A DNA stretch of 39,216 nucleotides from Chloroflexota bacterium. GTDB taxonomy: Bacteria; Chloroflexota; Dehalococcoidia; Bin125. Below the pieces are notes generated by a model. That model saw only the letters and a list, made by a program, of their open reading frames with translations, was not told the DNA's origin and did not search any database. The translations under genes and the position numbers were made by a program. Numbering within the stretch: position 1 is the first letter of the stretch; each line of letters begins with the position of its first letter. This document shows, piece after piece, positions 1-7,266 of this stretch. The stretch covers positions 1-39,216 of the forward strand of contig QGNQ01000017.1 in the NCBI GenBank assembly GCA_003228175.2. Reading direction: 5' to 3'.

Positions 1-2
1 CC

Positions 3-587
3 GATCTGCAGCCGAGCTGGTCCCCGGACGGGCAGCGGGTCGTCTTTGTCTCGATTCGCGACGGCAGCTCCAACCTCTTCATCGTCGATGTGGCCGACGG
101 CAGTGAGAAACAGCTGACGGACATCCCGGAGATCGTGGCCTATCCCGCCTGGTCGCCGGACGGTCGGACGATCGCCTTCACCATTGTGCGGGAGCTCAAC
201 TTTGTGCTCGCTTCGCAGATCGCGGTGGTGCCCGCGACGGGCGGAGATGTCGTGCAGCTCACGTCGGCTCCGGGACTCAACCACCAGGCGGCGTGGTCGC
301 CGGACGGATCACAGATTGCCTACACGGCGGTGCCGGAGGGCAACCTGCCCGACGAGCGCTCATCGATCGCGGTGATCCCGGCGGCGGGGGGCGATCCGAT
401 CTTCCTGACGGACAACGCCTGGGGCGATTTTGACCCGTCCTGGTCGCCGGATGGCGCACGCATCGTCTTCGTGTCCAATCGTGACGGGCTGCGACAGCTT
501 TACGTGATGAGCGCCGAGGGACTGAACCCGGTGCGACTGTCCGCCGGCGCCATCGACTTCGATCCGGCCTGGTCGCCGTCGGATTGA
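3..587 (+). CDS. TolB-like PD40 beta-propeller protein, 3' end
   Basis: This is the C-terminal part of a gene that begins before the window; the frame is open from base 3. The translation is a run of WD40-like PD40 (TolB-type) blades, each marked by a WSPDG or WSPDGxxIxF core: about five copies are visible (PSWSPDGQRVVF, PAWSPDGRTIAF, AAWSPDGSQIAY, PSWSPDGARIVF and a final PAWSPSD that closes the protein). Each blade is followed by an I.VxxxxGGDxxxLT strand. PD40 propellers are usually periplasmic or secreted protein-interaction platforms. No catalytic domain is visible in the part seen, so whether the missing N-terminus holds a peptidase, kinase or signal peptide is unknown. The internal ATG at base 90 lies inside a blade and is not the true start. 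Confidence 0.85.
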   Translation, partial: DLQPSWSPDGQRVVFVSIRDGSSNLFIVDVADGSEKQLTDIPEIVAYPAWSPDGRTIAFTIVRELNFVLASQIAVVPATGGDVVQLTSAPGLNHQAAWSPDGSQIAYTAVPEGNLPDERSSIAVIPAAGGDPIFLTDNAWGDFDPSWSPDGARIVFVSNRDGLRQLYVMSAEGLNPVRLSAGAIDFDPAWSPSD

Positions 588-710
588 TGGTTGGGCGGGC
601 GACGCTCCCGCGCCCGTTGAGGTCGAGCCGTGGGGTCGTTGTATGCTGCCTTGAAGCCGCCCACAACAACGTCGAAAACCATAGCTCGGGGCGTGTCGAA
701 GGTCTTTGTG

Positions 711-1817
711 ATGCCCCCGACCCGTACCGATTACCAGCTCCCCATTGCCGCCGAACGCCGGCTTGACCTCTTCGTGCGACACGTCGAGGCGAATCCCGGC
801 AATCTGATTACCGCGTCGGAGGTCAGCGAGCTCGAGGATGCCATGGATGTGGGCTCCGTGGAGCCCACACTGCCTGCGGGGATGTCCGGGGAGGATTTCA
901 CCGGTGTGCTCAAGCTGGCGCTGCTGACCGAGTGCGCCACCGACACCTACGCGCACGCGATCGCCAGCCGCGCGCATGCGTATGACGCCACCTGGTTGGA
1001 ACGCTTCACGCTGGAGACCTGGGCCCCGGACGAACACACGCACCATGAGCCGTTTGGGCACATGTTGCGCAGTCTGGGCTTCTCTGACGCGGAGATGGAC
1101 CGCGAGATGCGCGAGACCCAGGAGCAGATCTACGTGCATGGCGCCGGCGACACGCCGGCCCACATCACGGCCTACGCGATGATCCAGGAATACCTCACCG
1201 ACCATTGGCATGGACTGATTGGCACCCTGACGCGTGAGGCCGCCCCGGTCGCTTCCAAGATGGCAAGCCGCGTCAAACAGCGCGAGACGCTGCACGCCAT
1301 GTGGTATCGCGACATGACGGCGATGCAGGTGGAGGCCGACCCCTCGCTGCTGTCGCATGTCGCGGAGGCCGTCGTCCATTTCCACATGCCGGGCAAGATC
1401 ATCCTGCCCGAGCTGGAGGAGCACGTACCGCACCTGCTCAGTGTCGCCCGCGCCGATTTGGACGAGTTGGTGCGCGGGCTGATCCGCCTGGTGGAGTCGC
1501 TCCTGCCCGACACGCGCTCCGCGGGCGCACTGTTGATGGAGGTCGCCTCCGCCAAGGGCATGCGATTCGGCCCGGTCAGTGCCGGCCAGGTCCATGCGGC
1601 GTTGGGCCGGCTGGGCGGTCCCGGTTACGGGCTGATCGGTGAGGCGCTGCTCGATCGCGCGGGGCTGAGCTACTTGTACCGAAAATCAGATACGGCGTCG
1701 CGCTGGGGCCAGGGCGATCCGTTCACCGGGCGCCTGCGCGCCATGCTGCGCGAATGGGTGGCCTCCCAAATCGACCTGCGCCTTGGTTTCCCGGTCATGC
1801 CTGACGCGGCTCCCTGA
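711..1817 (+). CDS. Acyl-ACP desaturase-like soluble diiron protein
   Basis: A 368-residue ferritin-like protein of the FA_desaturase_2 (stearoyl-ACP desaturase) family. The diiron ligands can be placed: E74 in LLTECATDTY, E108 and H111 in WAPDEHTHHE (family form EENRH), E160 in AMIQEYL, and E192 and H195 in RETLHAMW (family form DEKRH). Such enzymes insert a double bond into a saturated acyl chain bound to a carrier, using O2 and reduced ferredoxin. The carboxyl half (about residues 230-368) is not part of the core four-helix bundle and I cannot assign it. ATG at 711 was chosen because GAAGG lies 8 bases upstream; a GTG at 708 and another at 630 are alternatives, but the latter would add 27 unconvincing residues. 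The gene stands alone between the PD40 protein and the nitroreductase. Confidence 0.8.
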   Translation: MPPTRTDYQLPIAAERRLDLFVRHVEANPGNLITASEVSELEDAMDVGSVEPTLPAGMSGEDFTGVLKLALLTECATDTYAHAIASRAHAYDATWLERFTLETWAPDEHTHHEPFGHMLRSLGFSDAEMDREMRETQEQIYVHGAGDTPAHITAYAMIQEYLTDHWHGLIGTLTREAAPVASKMASRVKQRETLHAMWYRDMTAMQVEADPSLLSHVAEAVVHFHMPGKIILPELEEHVPHLLSVARADLDELVRGLIRLVESLLPDTRSAGALLMEVASAKGMRFGPVSAGQVHAALGRLGGPGYGLIGEALLDRAGLSYLYRKSDTASRWGQGDPFTGRLRAMLREWVASQIDLRLGFPVMPDAAP

Positions 1818-1829
1818 TCGGGTGCGGGG

Positions 1830-1934
1830 CCTACCGATGCCTGGGCGGTGGCGATGTTCAGGCCCGGATCCAGGCCTTCCTGCGCAAGGAACGCGTGCCG
1901 CCAGCGGGCATGGAGTTCGTATCTCGGAGCTGAG
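1830..1934 (+). pseudogene. Possible coding remnant without start codon
   Basis: The spacer between the desaturase and nitroreductase genes has one open frame (ending in TGA at about 1932-1934) whose translation looks protein-like, including QARIQAFLRKERVPPAG and then MEFVSRS before the stop. It has no credible start and is closed upstream by a stop near 1803. It could be the tail of a lost gene or chance; I do not recognise a family. Confidence 0.2.
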
Positions 1935-2002
1935 CGCTGGCATGCGCACACGCTACGGGGGGCCAGTCGTCGCGTCGCTCAGGCCGAGGTAGAGGAGGGC
2001 CG

Positions 2003-2542
2003 ATGGACGTTGACCAGGCGATTCGCCAGCGACGCTCTGTGGGCACGTTCGACGATCGTCCGATCACGAGGGAAGTCGTCGCTCGCCTGATCGACGCCGC
2101 CGCGTGGGCGCCCACCCATCACCTGACGCAGCCCTGGCGCTTCGTCGTCCTGGCGGGGGGAGCGCGCGCCGCCCTGGCCGACGCGGTCGCGGCGGCCGAT
2201 CCGGTCACTGGCGTTGCCCGGGCGGCGCACAAGAAGCTGGGGCGGGCCCCGGTCTGCGTCATCGTCAGTCATGGCGTCCCCGAGAACGTGGACGCCATGA
2301 CGGAACGCGAGGACTACGCGGCCTGCGCGGCTGCAATACAGAATCTGATGCTGTCGGCGCAGGCGATCGGCCTGGCCTCGAAGTGGAGCACGGGCGCCCT
2401 GGCCGAGTCGTCGAGCGCCAAGGCATATCTGGGGCTGGACCCCAACGATCGCATCGTTGGCTACGTGTATCTGGGCTACGCGACGGGGCAGGCGCCGTCG
2501 GGTGAGCGCGACGCGCCGATCATCGATTGGCGCGGGCTGTAG
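2003..2542 (+). CDS. Nitroreductase family protein
   Basis: A 179-residue FMN-dependent nitroreductase of the short, YdjA-like type. The N-terminal IRQRRSVGTFDDRPI segment is the family FMN-phosphate binding region (RRSxR.F..xPI), followed by AAAWAPTHHLTQPWRFVVL, the usual APxxxxxqPWrF motif. The C-terminal part has the GLASKWSTG segment typical of the second FMN-contacting region. These homodimers use NAD(P)H to reduce nitroaromatics, quinones or other electrophiles; the natural substrate cannot be read from sequence. The ATG at 2003 is supported by AGGAGG four bases upstream. It is followed after 46 bases by a small unknown gene on the same strand, so the two may be co-transcribed. Confidence 0.88.
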   Translation: MDVDQAIRQRRSVGTFDDRPITREVVARLIDAAAWAPTHHLTQPWRFVVLAGGARAALADAVAAADPVTGVARAAHKKLGRAPVCVIVSHGVPENVDAMTEREDYAACAAAIQNLMLSAQAIGLASKWSTGALAESSSAKAYLGLDPNDRIVGYVYLGYATGQAPSGERDAPIIDWRGL

Positions 2543-2588
2543 CCTGCGCTTCTACCGACGGGTAGCAACGACGAATCCGGGGTGTGCG

Positions 2589-2984
2589 ATGGCGAATGAA
2601 CAGGCTGAGGTCCGCGCGGGCGCGGTACGTTTCACGATGCACTATCGGGAGGACATCCCCGGCGACGCGGGACTGTCTGTACAGGTCTTCGGTGCGGTCG
2701 CGGGGGTCGACACAGAACTCCTGCGCTTCGACTGCTTTGCGCGGGCGCCGCACTACCACTACGGACCGGCCGCGGACGACGAACGCGTGATGTTCGACGC
2801 GACGGCGGACGGCGATCCGTTGCGCTGGACGCTCGACCGTTTCGCACAGGGCCGCTTGCGCCCGATGCTTGATCGCGCGGGCTACGCGGACGTGGCGGCG
2901 GCGCTCGACGATGCAGAGATCGCGGCGGCGCTGCCGGAGGTGGCGACCCGCGCGGACGCGATCGTCCAGGCGCAGAGCAACTAA
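2589..2984 (+). CDS. Small protein of unknown function (FDCF...PHYHYGP)
   Basis: A 131-residue protein that I do not recognise with certainty. It has a beta-rich N-terminal half (VRFTMHYRED, LSVQVFGAV), then the sequence LLRFDCFARAPHYHYGP, in which two histidines and three aromatic residues are clustered, and an alpha-helical C-terminal half (RWTLDRFAQGRLRPMLDRAG, then ALDDAEIAAALPEVATRADA). No signal peptide or membrane segment is present, so it is probably cytoplasmic. The ATG at 2589 was chosen because the conserved-looking fold begins just after it; a GTG at 2584 is in another frame, and the Shine-Dalgarno is weak. Codon use matches the neighbours. It probably shares a transcript with the nitroreductase. 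The His/aromatic cluster could bind a ligand or metal, but that is speculation. Confidence 0.7.
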   Translation: MANEQAEVRAGAVRFTMHYREDIPGDAGLSVQVFGAVAGVDTELLRFDCFARAPHYHYGPAADDERVMFDATADGDPLRWTLDRFAQGRLRPMLDRAGYADVAAALDDAEIAAALPEVATRADAIVQAQSN

Positions 2985-3005
2985 CCGCCGCGAGTGCGTG
3001 GGGCC

Positions 3006-4454
3006 CTACGGCTGGCAGTCGCCCGCGATCGCGACGGTGCCCTGATAGGTGCCACTCTGGATGGTGATCGGCTGGAATGGCGCCGGCAGGACGAGCTGAA
3101 TCCCCCAGTCCAGGGCGAATTCGTACACGACCTCGAAGACACCCGTCGTAGAGCAGGTGAATGTGCCCGAATAGACGGTGCTGCTCGGTGGGTCGAAGGC
3201 GATCGGCGTCGAGGCCGGGGCGACGATACTGGACGGCGCCACGCCGGCCGGTGCGCGGAAGGTGCCGGTGAGCGCTGCCGCTTCGAGCGCGAGCGGCGCA
3301 ATGCCGGTGTCGCTGCCCACGTCCACTGTTGGGATGCCGCCGCTGATGTCGACGGTCACGGATGCCGTAAACGGTGTGCCGGCCGTGGCGGTTCCGATGT
3401 TGTTGGCGGAGAAGTCGATCGAGGCCTCCAGGGCTGCGAAGGTCCCGGACCGCGTTGTCTCCCAGGTCACGACCGCCGACCCGTCCGCTTGGATGTCTGT
3501 GCGGACATCGGCGACCGCCTCTCCCAGGCGGCTCGTCAAGGGCAGGGCGAAGGGGGTGCCGCCGGCGGCGTTGGGGACCATGAGCGTCACCGTGACCGGC
3601 TGCAGGAACTCGATCCCGGGCGGGTCCAGGGTGACCGCGTTCAGCACGGGCCAGCCGGTGATCTCGATCGGCGCCCCATCCTGGGTGAAGGTCGTGCTGT
3701 TGACCCGCGCGTTGCTCGCCACGATGTCGTCAGGCGAGACGCCGGGCGGCAGGGCGCCGGGCGGGATGTCGATCGTCAGGTTGAGGCTGGGGAAGTTGAG
3801 CGTTGTGGCGCCGCCGCCTCCTCCCACCTCTGGGGGCGGCTGCTGCCAAGTGACGCTGCGGTTGACTTGTACCCAGAGCCCAACACCAAACGGCACTACT
3901 TTGAGGCTGTTCACGGCGGAGGGGAGATTGGGCGAGTAGGTGTTGAAGGTCTGGCTGGCCGGCACGAAGGCGAAGACGCCCTGTAGCGCCGAGCCGATGC
4001 CCGCCGCCGCGTCCGCGACGGCCATCCCGTCCGGGCCGAACCAGGGGACCAGATTGAATCCGGTCGTCAACGCCGCGCTGATCGTCGCCGGCGCCAGCGG
4101 CTGCACCCAGGACCCGGCCGCGGTCATCCGCAGCCAGACGGCGTCGCCGGGATTCAGCATCTTGAGCGAGTTCACGAACGACGGGCTGGTGGGCGAGAAG
4201 TTGCGGAACTGCTTGCTGTCGTTGTTGAAGGTGTGGTCCGATCCGACCCGTTGCAGGATCGGGATCAGCGCCTCTTCGACGGGTGTCTCCGGACCGGTCC
4301 AGCTGACGAGGTTCCAGCTGCGATCGAGATCGACGGTGCGGGTGGGGGCTTGGCCGCTCACCGTGGTCGTGGCGCCCGGTGTGAACATCGCGAACGCGGC
4401 GAGCGAGACCCCGACAACGGAGAGGACCGCGACGAACTGGAGGATACGCTGCAT
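3006..4454 (-). CDS. Secreted protein: duplicated WNLV..NSLK module plus ZU5-like domain
   Basis: A 482-residue exported protein. Residues 1-36 form a signal peptide (QRILQF then a hydrophobic stretch to about A22). Residues 47-119 and 133-206 are two copies of one module: W/F-NLV-x-W-x-GP, later FxxYSP or FxNFSP, then VNSLK, then G-x-x-x-W and a closing W-x-QP. After a glycine linker (GGGGG) comes a segment with TIDIPPGALPPGVSPDDI, the IPPGAL signature of ZU5-like domains found in bacterial surface proteins. The C-terminal third is beta-rich with two late cysteines (FTCSTTG and GDCQP). It probably acts at the cell surface or outside; no enzyme motif is seen. ATG 4454 is preferred to the TTG just upstream at 4457. 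The next upstream minus-strand gene is also secreted. Confidence 0.8.
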   Translation of the reverse strand: MQRILQFVAVLSVVGVSLAAFAMFTPGATTTVSGQAPTRTVDLDRSWNLVSWTGPETPVEEALIPILQRVGSDHTFNNDSKQFRNFSPTSPSFVNSLKMLNPGDAVWLRMTAAGSWVQPLAPATISAALTTGFNLVPWFGPDGMAVADAAAGIGSALQGVFAFVPASQTFNTYSPNLPSAVNSLKVVPFGVGLWVQVNRSVTWQQPPPEVGGGGGATTLNFPSLNLTIDIPPGALPPGVSPDDIVASNARVNSTTFTQDGAPIEITGWPVLNAVTLDPPGIEFLQPVTVTLMVPNAAGGTPFALPLTSRLGEAVADVRTDIQADGSAVVTWETTRSGTFAALEASIDFSANNIGTATAGTPFTASVTVDISGGIPTVDVGSDTGIAPLALEAAALTGTFRAPAGVAPSSIVAPASTPIAFDPPSSTVYSGTFTCSTTGVFEVVYEFALDWGIQLVLPAPFQPITIQSGTYQGTVAIAGDCQP

Positions 4455-4521
4455 CAATGATCTGCTTTCTTTGGGGAGCGCGACGGCGCTCCACCGCTGG
4501 CTGGGTAGCCGTAGTGCGTGG

Positions 4522-6246
4522 TCACGGTGCGACGATCACGCCGATGAGCTTGACGGCGTCGATCTGTTCCCAGCCGAGGCTGTCGGTATAGATCCACGCC
4601 TTCGCGACATCGTGCGTCGTTTGTGGGAAGTCCACGCGGAAGACGCCTGGGCAGGGGGTGGTATCGGGGCCGGTGATCGTCGCGTCGAAGACACGGTGGT
4701 AGACGCCGAGCGAGTCGACCAGATCGATCGCGGTGATGAAGCCGGTGCTGTTGGTCTCGTAGACCTCGATCGCGGTGGCGTGGAAGTTGAGCGGGGCGAA
4801 GAGGGCCTCGAGGTACTCGAAGCTCGAACCATCGAAGTTGGGCGTCCAGGCGGTGGGGAGATCACCGCAGCCAACGGTGTCGGGCGGGCCTGCCGCCTGG
4901 TCGCCAAGGCCGGGGCTGCGCGTGCTGCTGGGGATGCCACCCGGCACGGCGAAGATCTCCTGGACCACCGGGCCCAAGGGAACACGCTCTGCGATGACCG
5001 TGCTGCGGGCGTCGTCGCAGGCCTGCGTGCCTCCGACCCAGGTCCAGGCTTCGGCGCCCACGAGCAGGCCGCTGGGGTCCAGGAGGAGGTCGAACTGGGT
5101 GGTGCTGAGACCGCCGAACTCGATCCGCTGCCCGCCGAAGAGGACGCGGGCCCCGGCAACGCTTCCGGTCCAGGGCTCCGCGAGCCCGCCCAGGCCACTG
5201 ACCATCACGCTGGGGCCGTTCTGCACGATGGTCATCGTGAGGATGCGTGGGACGCCTAGTTCCGCGTCGCAACCGGGCTGCGCCTGGGTGACCGTGATCG
5301 AGACGTTCCAGTCCCCCGCGACATCGATGGGCTGGAAGGCGGTCTCCGTCTGGGTGCGGTTGTTGCCCGGCTTCGGATCGCCGGCCACGATGGTTCCTAC
5401 GTTCGACACGTTCGACACGTTGGGCAGAGAGGCGTCGTTGACGATCGGCGTTCCTGGCGGGTGGCTCGCATCGATCTTGACGACGAACGGGATGAGCAAT
5501 GCGAGCTGCGCCGTCCCCAAAGCACCGGCAGGGATCGTGACCGCCCGGGTGCAGGTGGTGCCGGCGGGCGCGCCGTCGGAACAGGTCCAGAGCGAATCCG
5601 ATCCGAGGGCGACGAACGTGGTGCCCGCTGGGACGACGTTCGTCAGCGTCGTCTTCGCCTCGTTGGCACTGGCATTGGTCAGCGTGTGCGTATAGGTCAG
5701 CGTGTCTCCCGGCTTGAGCTCCGAGAGGGGGCCCGGCGCGTCCGTGACTGCCGAGGCGAGTCTCAGATCGACGACCGAGATCCAGACCGTCTCCTCGTCT
5801 TCACCATGGTTGTTGTTTCGATCGGGGAGCTCAACCTCCGCGATGATGTCCTTCCCCGTCGGGTCGGCGTTGACCTCCGCGATCAGGGTCAGCTTGGCTC
5901 CGTTTGGGGGCGCCAGCACCGTTGCCTGGACGCCGTCCGTGGTGACCTGCCAGTCGGCAGCGAGAACGGTCGGCGCGTCCTGCGCGACCGCGATCTCGTC
6001 CGCCGCGGCGTTGACGACTGGCGCGGTCACGAGACTGGTGCGGGAGTCCAGCGTCACCCGCACACGGACGCTGTGGGTTGTGGGTTCGTCGTCCGAATGG
6101 TCGTCCAAATTGATGGTGATCGTGTAGGTGATTCGGGCGCCCGGCTCCAAGGAGTCGTGGCTGGCCGTGAACGTCACGTCGTCATAATCACCGCCGCAGT
6201 CGCTGGCGACGAGGAGCGCGGCGGCGAGGACGATCAGGCTCCCCAT
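4522..6246 (-). CDS. Secreted DUF11-type repeat protein
   Basis: A 574-residue extracellular protein. The N-terminus is a short hydrophobic leader (GSLIVLAAALLVASDCGG); the cysteine at residue 17 could be lipidated, although VASD-C is a poor lipobox. Two Ig-like beta domains follow: about 25-150 with EPGARITYTITINLDDHS, and about 155-300 with ELKPGDTLTYTHTLTNAS, the DUF11/CARDB-like signature, ending in NNRTQTETAF. Residues about 310-430 form a further beta domain (GDWNVSITVTQAQPGC), and the C-terminal 130 residues resemble a discoidin-like carbohydrate-binding module (ATAIEVYE, then WEQIDAVKLIG). No catalytic residues are apparent. No start codon exists between the ATG and the in-frame stop at 6285, so the start is fixed. 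It lies 67 bases upstream of the other secreted protein and may form an operon with it. Confidence 0.78.
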   Translation of the reverse strand: MGSLIVLAAALLVASDCGGDYDDVTFTASHDSLEPGARITYTITINLDDHSDDEPTTHSVRVRVTLDSRTSLVTAPVVNAAADEIAVAQDAPTVLAADWQVTTDGVQATVLAPPNGAKLTLIAEVNADPTGKDIIAEVELPDRNNNHGEDEETVWISVVDLRLASAVTDAPGPLSELKPGDTLTYTHTLTNASANEAKTTLTNVVPAGTTFVALGSDSLWTCSDGAPAGTTCTRAVTIPAGALGTAQLALLIPFVVKIDASHPPGTPIVNDASLPNVSNVSNVGTIVAGDPKPGNNRTQTETAFQPIDVAGDWNVSITVTQAQPGCDAELGVPRILTMTIVQNGPSVMVSGLGGLAEPWTGSVAGARVLFGGQRIEFGGLSTTQFDLLLDPSGLLVGAEAWTWVGGTQACDDARSTVIAERVPLGPVVQEIFAVPGGIPSSTRSPGLGDQAAGPPDTVGCGDLPTAWTPNFDGSSFEYLEALFAPLNFHATAIEVYETNSTGFITAIDLVDSLGVYHRVFDATITGPDTTPCPGVFRVDFPQTTHDVAKAWIYTDSLGWEQIDAVKLIGVIVAP

Positions 6247-6378
6247 AAGGAAGCGGTGTGCGCGGAATCGGAATGGGTGATGTCACAGGCGTCGGCCCTC
6301 CAGGGCGGCGGGCGTGTTCTGCCGCACCGGCAGCCTACCGGGCGCGGCGTGGCCGGGTGAGGCGTCTACGCGCCCCGC

Positions 6379-6407
6379 TTGAACGGCGTGTGAGCCGAGA
6401 GTAGCGT
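6379..6407 (+). promoter_or_regulatory. Promoter TTGAAC-N17-TAGCGT
   Basis: A -35 element TTGAAC (6379-6384) and a -10 element TAGCGT (6402-6407) are separated by exactly 17 bases. They would start a transcript near 6414, giving an 80-base leader for the crotonase gene at 6497. The same -10 hexamer with the same spacing occurs before the LLM oxidoreductase at 16162, which supports the call. Confidence 0.5.
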
Positions 6408-6496
6408 CCGTGTCGGACTGCCCGAACGGAAATACGGCCCTGCGGGCGAGCGCGGACAGGCGTCGGCTGAGGACGCGAAGCGAAGGAGTGCAGCGC

Positions 6497-7243
6497 ATGA
6501 TCAGACTCGATCGCGAGGGGGATGTGTTCGTCCTGACGATGGCAGCGGGCGAGAATCGCTGGAATACCACGTTCGTCCGCGCCTTTGACGTGGCGTTGGA
6601 CGAAGTGGAGGCGTCAACTGGACCGGCGGCGCTTGTGACCGTATCGGAGGACGTCAAGTTCTTCTCGAATGGGCTCGATCTCGAGTGGCTGTCGGCGGCG
6701 GGTGATCATCCGGGCGGCGATCGCTCTGCGTTCGGCCCTGAGGTGATGGCGCTGTTTGCACGCATGATCACGTTCCCGATCCCTACGGTGTGCGCGCTCA
6801 ACGGACATGCCTTCGGCGCGGGTCTGATGATCGCGCTGTGCCACGACGTGCGGATCATGCGCGAGGACCGGGGATACCTGTGCGCGAACGAGGTGGAGTT
6901 GGGGATGACGATTCCCGAACCGGAGTTGGCGCTCTTCCGCCACAAGATGCCCATGGATGCGTTCTTCCAGACGGTCCAGCTTGCGCGACGCTGGACCGGC
7001 GTCGACGCGCTGGCGGCGGGGATCGTGCAGGCAGTGGCGGACAAGGACACGGTGCTCAGCGCGTCGGTTGAGAAGGCGCAGGGTTTGGCCCACTTGGGCA
7101 CGAATCGCGAGACCTTCGCCTGGATGAAGGAGCACATCTACGGCGAGAACGCGGCGATCAACGGTCTGCACGGTCCGGCCTACATGCTGCGGAACCCGTC
7201 GATGTACGCCGACCGCCCGGCGGCCGTCGTCGCGCGCCCCTAG
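6497..7243 (+). CDS. Enoyl-CoA hydratase/isomerase family protein
   Basis: A 248-residue crotonase-fold protein. The oxyanion-hole segments are visible: SEDVKFFSNGLDLEWL (residues about 50-65) and NGHAFGAGLMIALCHDVRI (about 98-117), and the acidic segment CANEVELGM follows, with a glutamate in the place used as catalytic base by many family members. The TIPEPELALFRHKMP stretch and the short length fit the delta3,delta2-enoyl-CoA isomerase-like branch better than classical FadB hydratases, but hydratase activity cannot be excluded. Substrates would be acyl-CoA thioesters in beta-oxidation or branched-chain degradation. ATG 6497 is preferred over an ATG 87 bases upstream because GAAGGAG lies 8 bases before it and the fold starts here. 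It converges on the acyl-CoA carboxylase gene with only 22 bases between. Confidence 0.85.
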   Translation: MIRLDREGDVFVLTMAAGENRWNTTFVRAFDVALDEVEASTGPAALVTVSEDVKFFSNGLDLEWLSAAGDHPGGDRSAFGPEVMALFARMITFPIPTVCALNGHAFGAGLMIALCHDVRIMREDRGYLCANEVELGMTIPEPELALFRHKMPMDAFFQTVQLARRWTGVDALAAGIVQAVADKDTVLSASVEKAQGLAHLGTNRETFAWMKEHIYGENAAINGLHGPAYMLRNPSMYADRPAAVVARP

Positions 7244-7249
7244 CGATCC

Positions 7250-7266
7250 GACGGACACCGTCCGTC
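7250..7266. terminator. Hairpin between convergent genes
   Basis: A perfect inverted repeat GACGGAC-ACC-GTCCGTC fills the 22-base gap between the crotonase stop and the carboxylase stop. It lacks a T-run, so it is at best a compact bidirectional terminator or mRNA 3'-end stabiliser. Confidence 0.45.

Noticed and set aside
360..1595. A 411-residue open frame on the minus strand
   Set aside because: It is fully antisense to the diiron desaturase gene, has arginine/histidine/glycine-rich composition and shows no domain; a by-product of high G+C codon use.
3940..5259. A 439-residue open frame on the plus strand
   Set aside because: It lies antisense across the two secreted-protein genes, which have signal peptides and recognisable domains; the plus-strand translation has none.
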